A DNA stretch of 64,000 nucleotides from Micromonospora sp. WMMD1082 (GCF_029626175.1 NZ_JARUBM010000002.1:2368501-2432500); one strand, 5' to 3'. Counted from the first letter of the stretch, positions 28,479 to 35,873 are shown. Translations and numbers: made by a program. Notes: generated from the letters alone by a model not told the origin.

Positions 28479-28974
28479 GGATCTGCTGCGCTCATGTGTC
28501 CGGTCGGCAGTGCATCTGGAGTTGCGTGACGGCTACCAACTGGACGATCCGATGTTCCGGGACTGGCAGGCGGGCCACCGGTTCGACCAGGCCGACCGTG
28601 CATCGTGGTGGCATCCGTGGCTGGAGGTCGTGACCGAGACGGTAGGCCGTGGGGTCGACGTCCGGCGGGCACGGGTCGTGTCCGAGCCGGTCAGCGAGTA
28701 CATCCAGTTCGAGTACGACGTGACCTTCCGGAACGTCGTCGTGGGCGAGCACGTCCGGTGGCTGTCCCGACGACGGACGACTGACCTGGCGCTGCCCGGT
28801 AACGACTTCTGGCTGTTCGATGACGAGGTGTTGTTGGTGCACCACTTCAACGGGGAGGGCGACAAGATGGATGCCGAGCTGGTGACGGAGTCGGACGTGG
28901 TGAAGCTATCCAGCTCGGCGTTCGAGTCGGTGTGGGAACGTGCCACCCCGCACGCCGACTACCGGCCGATCTGA
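28456..28974 (+). CDS. DUF6879 family protein
   Basis: A soluble 172-residue protein with Trp/Phe-rich segments (FRDWQAGHRFDQADRASWW, VGEHVRWLSRR, DFWLFDDEVLLVHHFN) typical of the DUF6879 family, which is found beside XRE-type regulators in actinomycetes; function unknown. GTG at 28456 (or 28459) follows GGAGG at 28445. It is translationally coupled to the upstream 75-residue gene and is followed after 21 bases by the XRE gene. Confidence 0.82.
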   Translation: MVPTPRLEDLLRSCVRSAVHLELRDGYQLDDPMFRDWQAGHRFDQADRASWWHPWLEVVTETVGRGVDVRRARVVSEPVSEYIQFEYDVTFRNVVVGEHVRWLSRRRTTDLALPGNDFWLFDDEVLLVHHFNGEGDKMDAELVTESDVVKLSSSAFESVWERATPHADYRPI

Positions 28975-28995
28975 CGACCGACTATCGCCGTTCTC

Positions 28996-29847
28996 GTGCC
29001 GTCGCCCTCGTCCAGTGCACAGCAGGCACTCGAAGCGCTCGGCGTCCGCCTGCGTGAAATCCGCACCGACGCTGGCTTGACCGGACGTGACCTCGGCCGG
29101 CTAGCCGGCTGGCATTCGTCCAAGGTGAGCAGGATCGAGCATGCCAAGCAGACGCCTTCCCCCGACGACATCGACGCCTGGTGCCGGCACTGCCGAGCCG
29201 TGGACCAGGCTGCGGACCTGACCGCCTCGCTGAGGATCGCCGAAGGCATGTTCGTGGAGTGGCGTCGGATGGAACGCACCGGCCTCCGGTTGGCGCAGCA
29301 AGCCGTGGTGCCGCTCTGGGAACGGACCCGTGGATTCCGCATCTACTCTCCCCGGCTGATACCCGGGCCAGTGCAGACACGCGAATACATCACCGCGCTG
29401 CTCTCCGGCCTCATCGTGCGGCGGCGCATCCCCGACGACCTGGAGGCCGCCGTACAGGTCCGTGTCGACAAGCAGCACGTCGTGTACGAGGGCGATCATC
29501 GCTTCGCCATCGTCCTGGAGGAGAGCGTGCTTCGGTATCCCATCGGCGGGGACGACACCATGGCCGGCCAACTCGGCCACCTGCTGACGGTCGGTGCCCT
29601 CCCATCGGTGTCCCTGGGCGTGATCCCGCTCGGGGCGGACCGGTCCACGCTGTGGCCGGTCGAAGGGTTCTGGATGTTCGACGACGAGCAGGTCTCCGTG
29701 GAGCTGGTTTCCGGCCATCTCACGATCACCCAGCCACGCGAGATCGCGATGTACGCCGACGTCTTCACCCAACTCGCCGACCTGGCGGTCTACGGCTCTG
29801 CGGCACGGCACCTCATCACCGCAGCAATCAACGCCCTCGACACCTGA
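28996..29847 (+). CDS. XRE-family regulator with DUF5753 domain
   Basis: A 283-residue DNA-binding protein. The HTH lies at about residues 15-70 (LREIRTDAGLTGRDLGRLAG, then WHSSKVSRIEHAKQTPS). A DUF5753 domain of about 180 residues follows, starting at LIPGPVQTREYI and containing DDEQVSVELVSGHLTI. Such proteins are abundant in actinomycetes; some act as antitoxin-like or developmental regulators with DUF397 or DUF6879 partners. GTG at 28996 lacks an obvious ribosome site. It probably controls this cassette through the GCAAAC boxes, which is inference. Confidence 0.88.
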   Translation: MPSPSSSAQQALEALGVRLREIRTDAGLTGRDLGRLAGWHSSKVSRIEHAKQTPSPDDIDAWCRHCRAVDQAADLTASLRIAEGMFVEWRRMERTGLRLAQQAVVPLWERTRGFRIYSPRLIPGPVQTREYITALLSGLIVRRRIPDDLEAAVQVRVDKQHVVYEGDHRFAIVLEESVLRYPIGGDDTMAGQLGHLLTVGALPSVSLGVIPLGADRSTLWPVEGFWMFDDEQVSVELVSGHLTITQPREIAMYADVFTQLADLAVYGSAARHLITAAINALDT

Positions 29848-29851
29848 GCGA

Positions 29852-29868
29852 TGCAAACCGCTGCACAC
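29852..29868 (+). promoter_or_regulatory. Second TGCAAACC-N3-GC box
   Basis: tgcaaaccgctgcacac begins 5 bases after the XRE stop and precedes the gene at 29978. It matches the element at 28167-28183 in 13 of 17 positions with identical spacing. It may place the downstream gene under the same regulator. Confidence 0.45.
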
Positions 29869-29977
29869 CCATAGTGGTCAATCCTCTGCCGAAACTACCG
29901 TTGTCGCGAGGAATGGCCGCCCGGATTCGTTGTTGGGTGAACGCCTCTCCCTACCGGCACGACGAACGGGAGACAGG

Positions 29978-30379
29978 ATGGACCAACTGGACGCGTACGT
30001 GCAGCAGCGACTTTCGCCACGGGAGCGCCGACCAGCCAACATGGCACCGGCCAACGCCTATCATCCACTCGACTCTGACACGGTGTTCCGGCCACTTCCC
30101 AGGGATGCCGTACACGCCTTCACTGGTCGCCACGCAGCCGCCGCGAACCGTTTTGCTATCCTGCTTCCGACCGAGGCGACCGACCTTCACAAAGCGGTCA
30201 ACCTCGCTGTGATCCTCGGTCGCTCGCTGCACTATTTGCCTGAGTTCATTGCCAGGGACGAACTTGTCATCGATCTGGCGGACAACACCAGCCACCTGGC
30301 GTTCTGCGACCTAATCATGCCAGGCGAGGTAAACTGCTCGCGTACTCACGGACACCCGGGGCGTTGCGAAAAACTGTAG
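29978..30379 (+). CDS. Hypothetical 133-residue protein
   Basis: No family recognised. Soluble; a Pro/Arg-rich N-terminus (QQRLSPRERRPANMAPANAY) is followed by a mixed region with an aliphatic helix (LHKAVNLAVILGRSLHYL) and a His/Cys-containing end (CDLIMPGEVNCSRTHGHPG, then RCEKL), which might bind a metal. ATG at 29978 follows GGGAG/CAGG. It ends against a perfect terminator hairpin. Confidence 0.68.
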   Translation: MDQLDAYVQQRLSPRERRPANMAPANAYHPLDSDTVFRPLPRDAVHAFTGRHAAAANRFAILLPTEATDLHKAVNLAVILGRSLHYLPEFIARDELVIDLADNTSHLAFCDLIMPGEVNCSRTHGHPGRCEKL

Positions 30380-30420
30380 AAGCGGCGACGGCCCGAATGT
30401 CATTCGGGCCGTCGCCGCTT
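30380..30420. terminator. Perfect 20-bp terminator hairpin
   Basis: Arms aagcggcgacggcccgaatg (30380-30399) and its exact complement (30401-30420) around a single base, followed by gcgttt. It starts directly at the stop of the 133-residue gene. Confidence 0.92.
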
Positions 30421-30516
30421 GCGTTTGTCAGTCCATTGGCTGACTTCGTGCTTCAAGGGCCGCCCGCACCGCAGGCCACTCGGCCGCGATGACGCTGTAA
30501 AGATCGAGGTTCGCAG

Positions 30517-30714
30517 GTGGCCGTCTCGGAGTATCCGGTGGTTGCGGAATGCGCCTTCCCTCGTCGCGCCAATGCACTCGATCGCCCGCTGAGAACGTAC
30601 GTTGCAGCTGTCGGTCTTGACCGGACGGCTCCCAGTCCCTCGAAGGCGTGGCGCATCAGCGGGTACCGGCAGCAGCAGCTTGACCAGCCTGCCGAGGTCA
30701 AGCACGAAGAGTGA
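30517..30714 (+). CDS. Hypothetical 65-residue protein
   Basis: Possible small gene: VAVSEYPVVAECAFPRRANA at the start and YRQQQLDQPAEVKHEE at the end. GTG at 30517 has GAGG 7 bases before it. Frames on the opposite strand are longer but lack start signals. No family recognised; moderate to low support. Confidence 0.4.
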   Translation: MAVSEYPVVAECAFPRRANALDRPLRTYVAAVGLDRTAPSPSKAWRISGYRQQQLDQPAEVKHEE

Positions 30715-30816
30715 CAAGAGGCTTACTTCACCGTCCCTGGTGTGTCGCCGTTGACGCCGACTGAGACCACAACTGAGACCAGATGCGAAAACGCCCGGGG
30801 CGATCCTCACGGACCG

Positions 30817-30897
30817 ACCGGGCGTTCTCGCTGTTCACGAGCGGTGGCGGCGGGATTTGAACCCGCGGAGGGCGTAAACCCTCACACGCTTTCGAGG
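30817..30897. repeat. Right attachment repeat
   Basis: Identical over 81 bases to 22283-22363. It covers the 3' half of the intact tRNA-Ser(CGA) and the right arm of its terminator. At its left, 30762-30782 holds the TGAGACCA pair matching the left end of the island. Confidence 0.9.
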
Positions 30898-30928
30898 CGT
30901 GCTCCTTAGGCCACTCGGACACGCCACC
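30842..30928 (-). tRNA. tRNA-Ser, anticodon CGA
   Basis: Class II tRNA of 87 bases on the minus strand: acceptor ggtggcg/cgccacc, anticodon loop ctCGAaa on stem cacgc/gcgtg, long variable arm and T-loop gttcaaatc. CCA is not encoded. It reads UCG. Its 3' half is the island attachment core. A hairpin (30790-30826, arms aacgcccgg/ccgggcgtt) serves as terminator. Confidence 0.97.
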
Positions 30929-31003
30929 GCCGAGTAGGCTACAGGACCACCGGTTCCGACGCCGAACCGGTCCCTGCCAGGCCGGCCTGGCAGGATCTCT
31001 GCC

Positions 31004-31711
31004 ATGAGTACGCACATCGGCGCGAAGCCGGGCGAGATCGCCGAGCGGGTCCTGATGCCGGGTGACCCCCTGCGGGCCAAGTGGATCGCGGAGACCTACC
31101 TCGAGGGCGCGGACTGCTACTCGACGGTCCGGGGGATGCTGGGCTTCACCGGCCGCTGGAACGGCGTCGAGGTCTCGGTGCAGGGTTCCGGGATGGGCAT
31201 GCCGTCGGCCTCGATCTACGCCCACGAGTTGATCAACGATTACGGCGTACGGTCGCTGATCCGGGTCGGCTCGTGCGGCGCCCTCAGCGAGGATCTTCAG
31301 CTGCGCGACGTGATCGCCGCGATCGGTTCGTCCACCGACTCGAACATGAACCGGATGCGTTTCGACGGGCTGATCGACTACGCCCCGGTCGCCGACTTCG
31401 GCCTGCTGCGTACCTCGGTCGAGGTGGCCGAGCGGCGCGGCGTCACGATGCGGGTCGGGCCGATCCTGGCCGCGGACGCCTTCTACACCGACCGGCCGGA
31501 CCTCTACGACAGCCTCGCCGAGTACGGCGTGCTGGCGGTGGAGATGGAGTCCGCCGCGCTCTACACGATCGCCGCCCGGTTCAAGGCCCGCGCCCTGACG
31601 CTGCTAACGGTCAGCGACCACATCAAGACCGGCGAGAAGACCACTTCGCAGGAGCGCGAGCAGACGTTCAGCGAGATGGTCGAGGTCGCCCTGGACACGA
31701 TCATCGCCTGA
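31004..31711 (+). CDS. deoD: Purine nucleoside phosphorylase, DeoD type
   Basis: Cytosolic salvage enzyme that splits purine (deoxy)nucleosides with phosphate. The 235-residue protein has the hexameric PNP plan: phosphate loop [13 protein letters not shown] near residue 20, [16 protein letters not shown] near 65, RVGSCGALS near 90 and [13 protein letters not shown] near 180 followed by the catalytic Asp in LTVSDH. Length is normal. The ATG follows AGGATC by 8 bases. It ends at a hairpin terminator and stands alone. Confidence 0.95.
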   Translation: MSTHIGAKPGEIAERVLMPGDPLRAKWIAETYLEGADCYSTVRGMLGFTGRWNGVEVSVQGSGMGMPSASIYAHELINDYGVRSLIRVGSCGALSEDLQLRDVIAAIGSSTDSNMNRMRFDGLIDYAPVADFGLLRTSVEVAERRGVTMRVGPILAADAFYTDRPDLYDSLAEYGVLAVEMESAALYTIAARFKARALTLLTVSDHIKTGEKTTSQEREQTFSEMVEVALDTIIA

Positions 31712-31730
31712 TCCCCGCCGCCCTCTCCCG

Positions 31731-31760
31731 CGTCCCGCCACTGCTTCCGGTGGCGGGACG
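31731..31760 (+). terminator. Terminator after deoD
   Basis: Arms cgtcccgccac and gtggcgggacg (11 perfect pairs) with an 8-base loop, 20 bases after the stop codon. Confidence 0.8.
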
Positions 31761-31806
31761 CTTCGCATCGGGCGGGTAGTGACGACCGTCACCGCACAAA
31801 TAAATA

Positions 31807-31816
31807 CGACCGGTCG
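31807..31816. promoter_or_regulatory. Probable TetR operator
   Basis: Palindrome CGACCGGTCG, extended as aCGACCGGTCGgt, in an A/T-rich promoter region (ataaatac before, tttttt after) about 24 bases before the TetR start codon. GACCGGTC centres are common TetR-family operators. Autoregulation of the regulator-thioesterase pair is likely. Confidence 0.6.
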
Positions 31817-31839
31817 GTCTTTTTTAGTAGGCTCGCCGC

Positions 31840-32478
31840 ATGACCGTCGACGGCCGGCTCGCCCGGGGTGAGCGCACCCGCACCGCCGTGCTGGACGCCG
31901 CCGTCAGGCTCGCCTCCACCAGCGGCCTCGACGGGCTCTCCCTCGGGCATCTCGCCGAGTCGCTCGGCGTGAGCAAGTCCGGCCTCTTCGCGCACTGGCG
32001 CTCCAAGGAGGCGCTGCAACTCGCCACCATCGACCGGGCGGTCGGGCAGTGGCAGGCGCTGATCATCGCCCCGGCGCTGCGCACCCCCCGGGGCGTACGC
32101 CGGATCCGGGCGCTGCACGAGGCGCGGCTCGCCTTCTACGCCGCGCGGGTGTTGCCCGGCGGCTGCTTCTTCGCCACCACCGAGTTCGAGTTCAGTGCCC
32201 GACCCGGCGCGGTCCGGGACCGCCTCACCCAGGTCTTCGCCGACTGGACCGCGTTCCTGGAGCGGCTCGTCCGGGAGGCGGTCGAACTCGGCGAACTGCC
32301 CCCCGATGTGGATGTCGCGCTGCTGGCCTACGAGATCGACGCGTTCGGGATCGCCGCCGCCATGCGTTCCCAGCTGCTGGCCCCGGAGACCACCTACCGG
32401 CACGCCCGCCTCGGCGTGCTGAGTCGCCTGCGGGCGCTCTGCCCCGATCCTGCCCTGCTACCGGAAGGCCCGTCATGA
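31840..32478 (+). CDS. TetR-family transcriptional regulator
   Basis: A 212-residue repressor. The HTH is at about residues 12-55 (LDAAVRLASTSGLDGLSLGH, then LAESLGVSKSGLFAHWRSKE). The C-terminal part resembles the TetR_C domain with GGCFFATTEFEFSARPG and a helix pair. It overlaps the thioesterase gene in ATGA, so the two are co-regulated; an acyl-CoA-type ligand is plausible but unproven. Confidence 0.93.
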   Translation: MTVDGRLARGERTRTAVLDAAVRLASTSGLDGLSLGHLAESLGVSKSGLFAHWRSKEALQLATIDRAVGQWQALIIAPALRTPRGVRRIRALHEARLAFYAARVLPGGCFFATTEFEFSARPGAVRDRLTQVFADWTAFLERLVREAVELGELPPDVDVALLAYEIDAFGIAAAMRSQLLAPETTYRHARLGVLSRLRALCPDPALLPEGPS

Positions 32479-32963
32479 GTCACGCCGTCGCCGAACAGCC
32501 CGCCCCCGAACAGCCCGCCGCCGTACAGCCTGCCGTCGAGTACGGCCACGTCGAGCACACCATCGTGCACTTCGATGACCTCGACGCCCTCGGCATCCTG
32601 CACAACGCCCGGTACGCACTGCTGCTGGAACGGGCGCTCACCGCGTACTGGTCCGCCCGTGGCGTCGCCTACCAGGCCGGACGGGCCACCGCGCCCGACG
32701 TGTTCCACGCCGTCCGCGAGTTCACCATCACCTACCGCGCACCGATCACCGCCACCGGCCCGGTTGCCGTGCACTTCTGGCTGGAGCACTTCGGCACCAG
32801 CAGCGCCGAGTACGCCTTCCGGTTCCACTCGCTCGACGGCACCACCGCGTACGCGGAAGGCCGCCGGGCGATCGTCCGGCTCGATCCGGCGACCCGGCGA
32901 CCGACCCCGTGGACGGACACCGCGCGGGCGATCGCCACCACCCTGCTCCGCCCCGCCACCTGA
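32475..32963 (+). CDS. Hotdog-fold acyl-CoA thioesterase (YbgC/4HBT type)
   Basis: Predicted cytosolic thioesterase of 162 residues. After a Pro/Ala/Gln-rich start of about 24 residues, the hotdog domain opens with VHFDDLDALGILHNARYAL, the D-x-D-x2-G-x3-N-x2-Y pattern of the 4HBT family. EFTITYRAPI follows as the beta-sheet part. It is translationally coupled to the TetR gene. Confidence 0.85.
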   Translation: MSHAVAEQPAPEQPAAVQPAVEYGHVEHTIVHFDDLDALGILHNARYALLLERALTAYWSARGVAYQAGRATAPDVFHAVREFTITYRAPITATGPVAVHFWLEHFGTSSAEYAFRFHSLDGTTAYAEGRRAIVRLDPATRRPTPWTDTARAIATTLLRPAT

Positions 32964-33032
32964 CGCCTCGGGCCTCGGACCTCGGGCTGGGCGACGCGCG
33001 AAACGACGCGGGACAGGCAGACGTAGCCGGCC

Positions 33033-33719
33033 TCAGCGGAAAAAGGCGCGCAGGACGGCGGCGGTTTCGGTTTCCAGCACACCGCCGTACACCTCGGGGC
33101 GGTGGTTGAGCCGGCGGTCGCGCAGCACGTCCCAGAGGGAACCGGCCGCGCCGGTCTTCGGTTCCCAGGCACCGAAGACCACGGTCGAGATCCGGGCCAG
33201 CACCAGCGCGCCGGCACACATGGTGCACGGTTCGAGGGTCACCACCAGGGTGCAGCCGTCCAGCCGCCAGCGGCCCAGCCGTTGCGCCGCCCCGCGCAGC
33301 GCGAGCACCTCGGCGTGGGCGGTCGGGTCGCCGGTCAGTTCCCGCTCGTTGCGACCGGTCGCCAGCTCGGTGCCGTCCGGCCCGTAGAGCACCGCACCCA
33401 CCGGCACGTCGTCCGCCTCGCCGGGGCCGGTGACCGCGATCTCCAGCGCGCGGCGCATCCAGAGTTCGTGCCGCTGCCGCCGGCCGGTGCCGGTCGGATC
33501 GGCCAGGCCCTCGTCCGCGCCCGGGCCGACCCGGCCGACCGAACCGGGGGTGGGTTGTCCCGGCCGGACCGTCTCCAGCACCGGGTCGGTCACGTCGCTC
33601 GGCCCGCCACCACCGAACGGCACCGGACCGACCGGCGCGGCACCGCCCGATGGCGGAGCACCGCCCGATGGCGGAGCACCGCCCGCTGGCCCGACACCGT
33701 CAGCCGGCTCAGACCTCAC
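33033..33719 (-). CDS. tadA: tRNA-specific adenosine deaminase TadA
   Basis: Converts wobble A34 of tRNA-Arg(ACG) to inosine. The zinc/catalytic motifs are TAHAEVLAL (His, catalytic Glu) and LEPCTMCAGAL (two Cys). The deaminase domain starts near residue 82 (RHELWMRRALEIA). The N-terminal 80 residues are Gly/Pro-rich with GGAPPSGGAPPSGG encoded by an 18-base tandem repeat, unusual for TadA (normally about 150-170 residues). The GTG at 33719 overlaps the upstream gene by 11 bases; an internal start (for example near 33595) would remove the repeat. It pairs with the TadA-associated gene. Confidence 0.93.
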   Translation of the reverse strand: MRSEPADGVGPAGGAPPSGGAPPSGGAAPVGPVPFGGGGPSDVTDPVLETVRPGQPTPGSVGRVGPGADEGLADPTGTGRRQRHELWMRRALEIAVTGPGEADDVPVGAVLYGPDGTELATGRNERELTGDPTAHAEVLALRGAAQRLGRWRLDGCTLVVTLEPCTMCAGALVLARISTVVFGAWEPKTGAAGSLWDVLRDRRLNHRPEVYGGVLETETAAVLRAFFR

Positions 33720-34239
33720 GCAGCTCCTCGACCTCGTCGACGCAGCCCAGCACCTGGCAGATCTCGGCCGTGACGTCGGCCGGCATCATTCCCTCGTGGG
33801 CGCTGAGGGAGAGCAGCCGCTGCGCGGGGATGCCCAGGTCGGTGAGGAGGTCCGCCTCGCCCACCGGGTCCGCCTCCGGATCGACGGCGGGCTGCTCGTT
33901 CTCCTCGCCGTCACCGGTGGCGACCGGTCGCGCCTCCTCGGTGTCGTCCAGCCCGGTGACCGATGTCTTGAGGTCGCCGACCAGCAGGGCGCCCAGCCGG
34001 GATTCCTCCGCGTACGCCGAGTCGGAGCCGAAGACCCGCAGGTCCTCCCCCTCGTCCAGGCGCAGGATGACCAGGTAGGTGTCATCCGCCTCGACGAACA
34101 GCAGCGACAGGTCAGCGTCGGGAGCGACATCGCGCAACCGTTCGGCGACCTCGTCGAGGTCGGCGGCGCCCCGCAGGCTCAGCTCGGCGGCCGTCCAGCC
34201 GCCCTTCTCGCGCACCACGGCCGCAGCGAAGTACGACAC
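33709..34239 (-). CDS. tRNA adenosine deaminase-associated protein
   Basis: A 176-residue protein conserved next to tadA in actinomycetes. It starts SYFAAAVVREKGGWTAAELS, has an acidic linker in the middle (DGEENEQPAVDPEADPVGE) and ends with GMMPADVTAEICQVLGCVDE. The biochemical role is unknown. GTG at 34239 is chosen over the upstream ATG at 34263 because GGGGGAA precedes it and the protein family begins with SYFAA. Confidence 0.82.
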   Translation of the reverse strand: MSYFAAAVVREKGGWTAAELSLRGAADLDEVAERLRDVAPDADLSLLFVEADDTYLVILRLDEGEDLRVFGSDSAYAEESRLGALLVGDLKTSVTGLDDTEEARPVATGDGEENEQPAVDPEADPVGEADLLTDLGIPAQRLLSLSAHEGMMPADVTAEICQVLGCVDEVEELREV

Positions 34240-34370
34240 GGTTCCCCCAAGTTGCCTCGGCACAGCACACGCCGACCCGTCAAGCGTGCACGTTAGCCGG
34301 TCGGGTCGGTAGGCGACCGGTCAACGCCCCGAAGGGCCGGTCATTCCTGGGGAAAGTATCTCCGGGCCAC

Positions 34371-34538
34371 TCAGCCGGCGAGGCGACGACGGGTGGCGAT
34401 CAGCTGGCGCAGCCGTTCGGTGCGGGCCCGCTGTGGCCGTTCACGTTCGCGTACCGCGCGCGCGTCCGCCAACTGCGCCAGAAGCTGAAGGCGGCGGCGG
34501 CTGCGATCGGGATCCAGCCGCGGAGTGGTCCAGGCCAT
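34371..34538 (-). CDS. Small basic hypothetical protein
   Basis: A 55-residue, Arg-rich, probably helical protein: MAWTTPRLDPDRSRRRLQLL begins it and RERERPQRARTERLRQLIAT lies near the end. The frame continues upstream to 34640 without start signals, so the ATG at 34538 is preferred. It might bind nucleic acid; no family recognised. Confidence 0.5.
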   Translation of the reverse strand: MAWTTPRLDPDRSRRRLQLLAQLADARAVRERERPQRARTERLRQLIATRRRLAG

Positions 34539-34624
34539 ACCGGGAGAGTGCCCAGTTACGGCGATCCAGTCAAGACGGGTTTCGGTGCCTGCACGACGAC
34601 GCACCGCAGTCGCCGCCGGTGGGG

Positions 34625-34966
34625 TCACCAGAGCGGCCAATCACCGCTGGTCACCCAGCGGGTGACGATCGCGGCGGCGGCGATGCTCCACCCTCCGGCG
34701 GTGACGATCGCGATGCCGGCGGCCACCCCCCGGTCGCCGTACCGGACCAGCACCAGGGCGACGAGCCAGGCCAGGGCGCCGGCGAGCAGCGTCCACCAGG
34801 CGTACTCGGCGAAGCCCCTGCCGAGCAGGCCGAAGAGGACCAGCCAGGCGAGTGTTCCGGCGGCTCCCGCCGCGACACCACCACCCCCGACCGGGTTCGG
34901 CTCGCGGTAGGTGGGGCGCGGGGGTCGCCCGGAAGGGAAGAGGCCCGACGGGTGGTACGGCATCAT
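34625..34966 (-). CDS. Small membrane protein, hypothetical
   Basis: A 113-residue protein: Pro-rich N-terminus (YHPSGLFPSGRPPRPTYREP), then three hydrophobic segments: about residues 30-52, 56-77 and 81-102. ATG at 34966 follows AAGGAG by 9 bases. The family is not recognised. Confidence 0.65.
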   Translation of the reverse strand: MMPYHPSGLFPSGRPPRPTYREPNPVGGGGVAAGAAGTLAWLVLFGLLGRGFAEYAWWTLLAGALAWLVALVLVRYGDRGVAAGIAIVTAGGWSIAAAAIVTRWVTSGDWPLW

Positions 34967-35034
34967 CGGTGCCCACTCCTTGCACGCATGGACGGCTCTG
35001 CGTACCACCGTATCGAGTCTGTCAGGATGGCCCG

Positions 35035-35769
35035 GTGGTCTCGCTGAGGATCGGACGCCGGCCGGCGTACGCGGTGCTGCTGCTCGTGCCGGTGCTCGCC
35101 GCCGGCGGCTGCGGTGCCGGCGGCACACCGACGGCCGGCCCGACGGCCGCGACCACGCCGGCGGTCACGGGCGCGCCGGGCGCAACCACCCCGGCGCCCG
35201 ACACCGCGGACCAGCCGGCGGCGACGGCGGCGCCGACCCGCGCGGGGCTGCCGCACGTCTTTCCGGTACGCGCGACGAAGGTGGCCTACCATCCGACCCA
35301 CTCCGCGTATCCGGGGACGGACATCTTCGCCGACTGCGGCGAACCCGTCGTCGCGGTCACCGACGGCACGATCGGTGAGGTCAGCCGGCGCGACCGGTAC
35401 GACCGGCGCGGCCCGCAGGGGCCGTACAACGGTGGCCTGTCGGTGTCGGTCATCGGCGACGACGGGGTGCGGTACTACGGCTCGCACCTGACCGAGATCG
35501 CCGAGGGCGTCGACGCGGGCGTACGCGTGCGGGCCGGTCAGCGGCTCGGCACCGTGGGCCGGACGGGCAACGCCAACAACGTCTGCCACCTGCACTTCGG
35601 CATCTCTCCGCCCTGCCTCGGCGAGGACGGCTGGTGGATCCGCCGGGGCGTGGTCTGGCCGGCGCCGTACCTCGACTCGTGGCGCAAGGGCGGCAACCGC
35701 GAGCCGGCGGCCGAGGTCGCCGCGTGGCACCGCAAGCACGGCTGCCCGGCGAAGCCACCCGCGCGCTGA
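35035..35769 (+). CDS. M23-type peptidase-like lipoprotein
   Basis: Predicted extracellular lipoprotein of 244 residues with lipobox-like VLAAGGC. A Thr/Pro/Ala linker of about 55 residues precedes an M23/LytM-like domain: AYPGTDIFADCG supplies the HxxxD-type region (H in HPTHSAYPGTD) and VCHLHFGISPP the HxH motif. YNGGLSVSVIGDDGVRYYGS is the central strand pair. If active it would cut peptidoglycan peptides. GTG at 35035 follows CAGGA by 7 bases. Confidence 0.8.
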   Translation: MVSLRIGRRPAYAVLLLVPVLAAGGCGAGGTPTAGPTAATTPAVTGAPGATTPAPDTADQPAATAAPTRAGLPHVFPVRATKVAYHPTHSAYPGTDIFADCGEPVVAVTDGTIGEVSRRDRYDRRGPQGPYNGGLSVSVIGDDGVRYYGSHLTEIAEGVDAGVRVRAGQRLGTVGRTGNANNVCHLHFGISPPCLGEDGWWIRRGVVWPAPYLDSWRKGGNREPAAEVAAWHRKHGCPAKPPAR

Positions 35770-35815
35770 CCCGGCGGCGCCACGCGACGCTGCCGCGTTT
35801 CATCAGTCGGAAACA

Positions 35816-35873
35816 TTGACGCAAGTCTTGCCGGTGAACTACCGTCCGCGTAACGCGATGTGAGAGCGCTCTC
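35816..35873 (+). promoter_or_regulatory. GH81 promoter with LacI/CebR-like operator
   Basis: TTGACG (35816-35821) and TACCGT (35840-35845) are 18 bases apart. The 12-base palindrome GAGAGCGCTCTC (35862-35873) lies just after the expected start of transcription. It resembles the WGGGAGCGCTCCCW-type operator of the cellobiose regulator CebR in Streptomyces. This suggests repression of the glucanase lifted by a beta-glucan oligosaccharide; no LacI gene is adjacent. Confidence 0.6.

Larger units (their letters stand above)
22283..30897. mobile_element. Genomic island integrated in tRNA-Ser(CGA)
   Basis: An 8.6-kb region bounded by an identical 81-bp direct repeat that is the 3' half of a tRNA-Ser gene. 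The intact tRNA is at the right end (minus strand), where the island supplied a replacement 3' half; the original half is stranded at the left. Imperfect homology continues outward from the 5'-most end of each copy through the tRNA terminator hairpin (22258-22291 and 30790-30826). The content differs from the flanks: lower GC in 24196-25663, an IS, regulators and orphan genes. I find no integrase, excisionase or replication gene, so it is either a decayed element or one mobilised in trans. Confidence 0.8.

Noticed and set aside
30400..30810. Integrase remnant at the right island end (minus strand, ending WSQLWSQSAS)
   Set aside because: The short Trp-Ser-Gln repeats come from the TGAGACCA DNA repeats; no catalytic Arg/His/Tyr context is visible in any frame.
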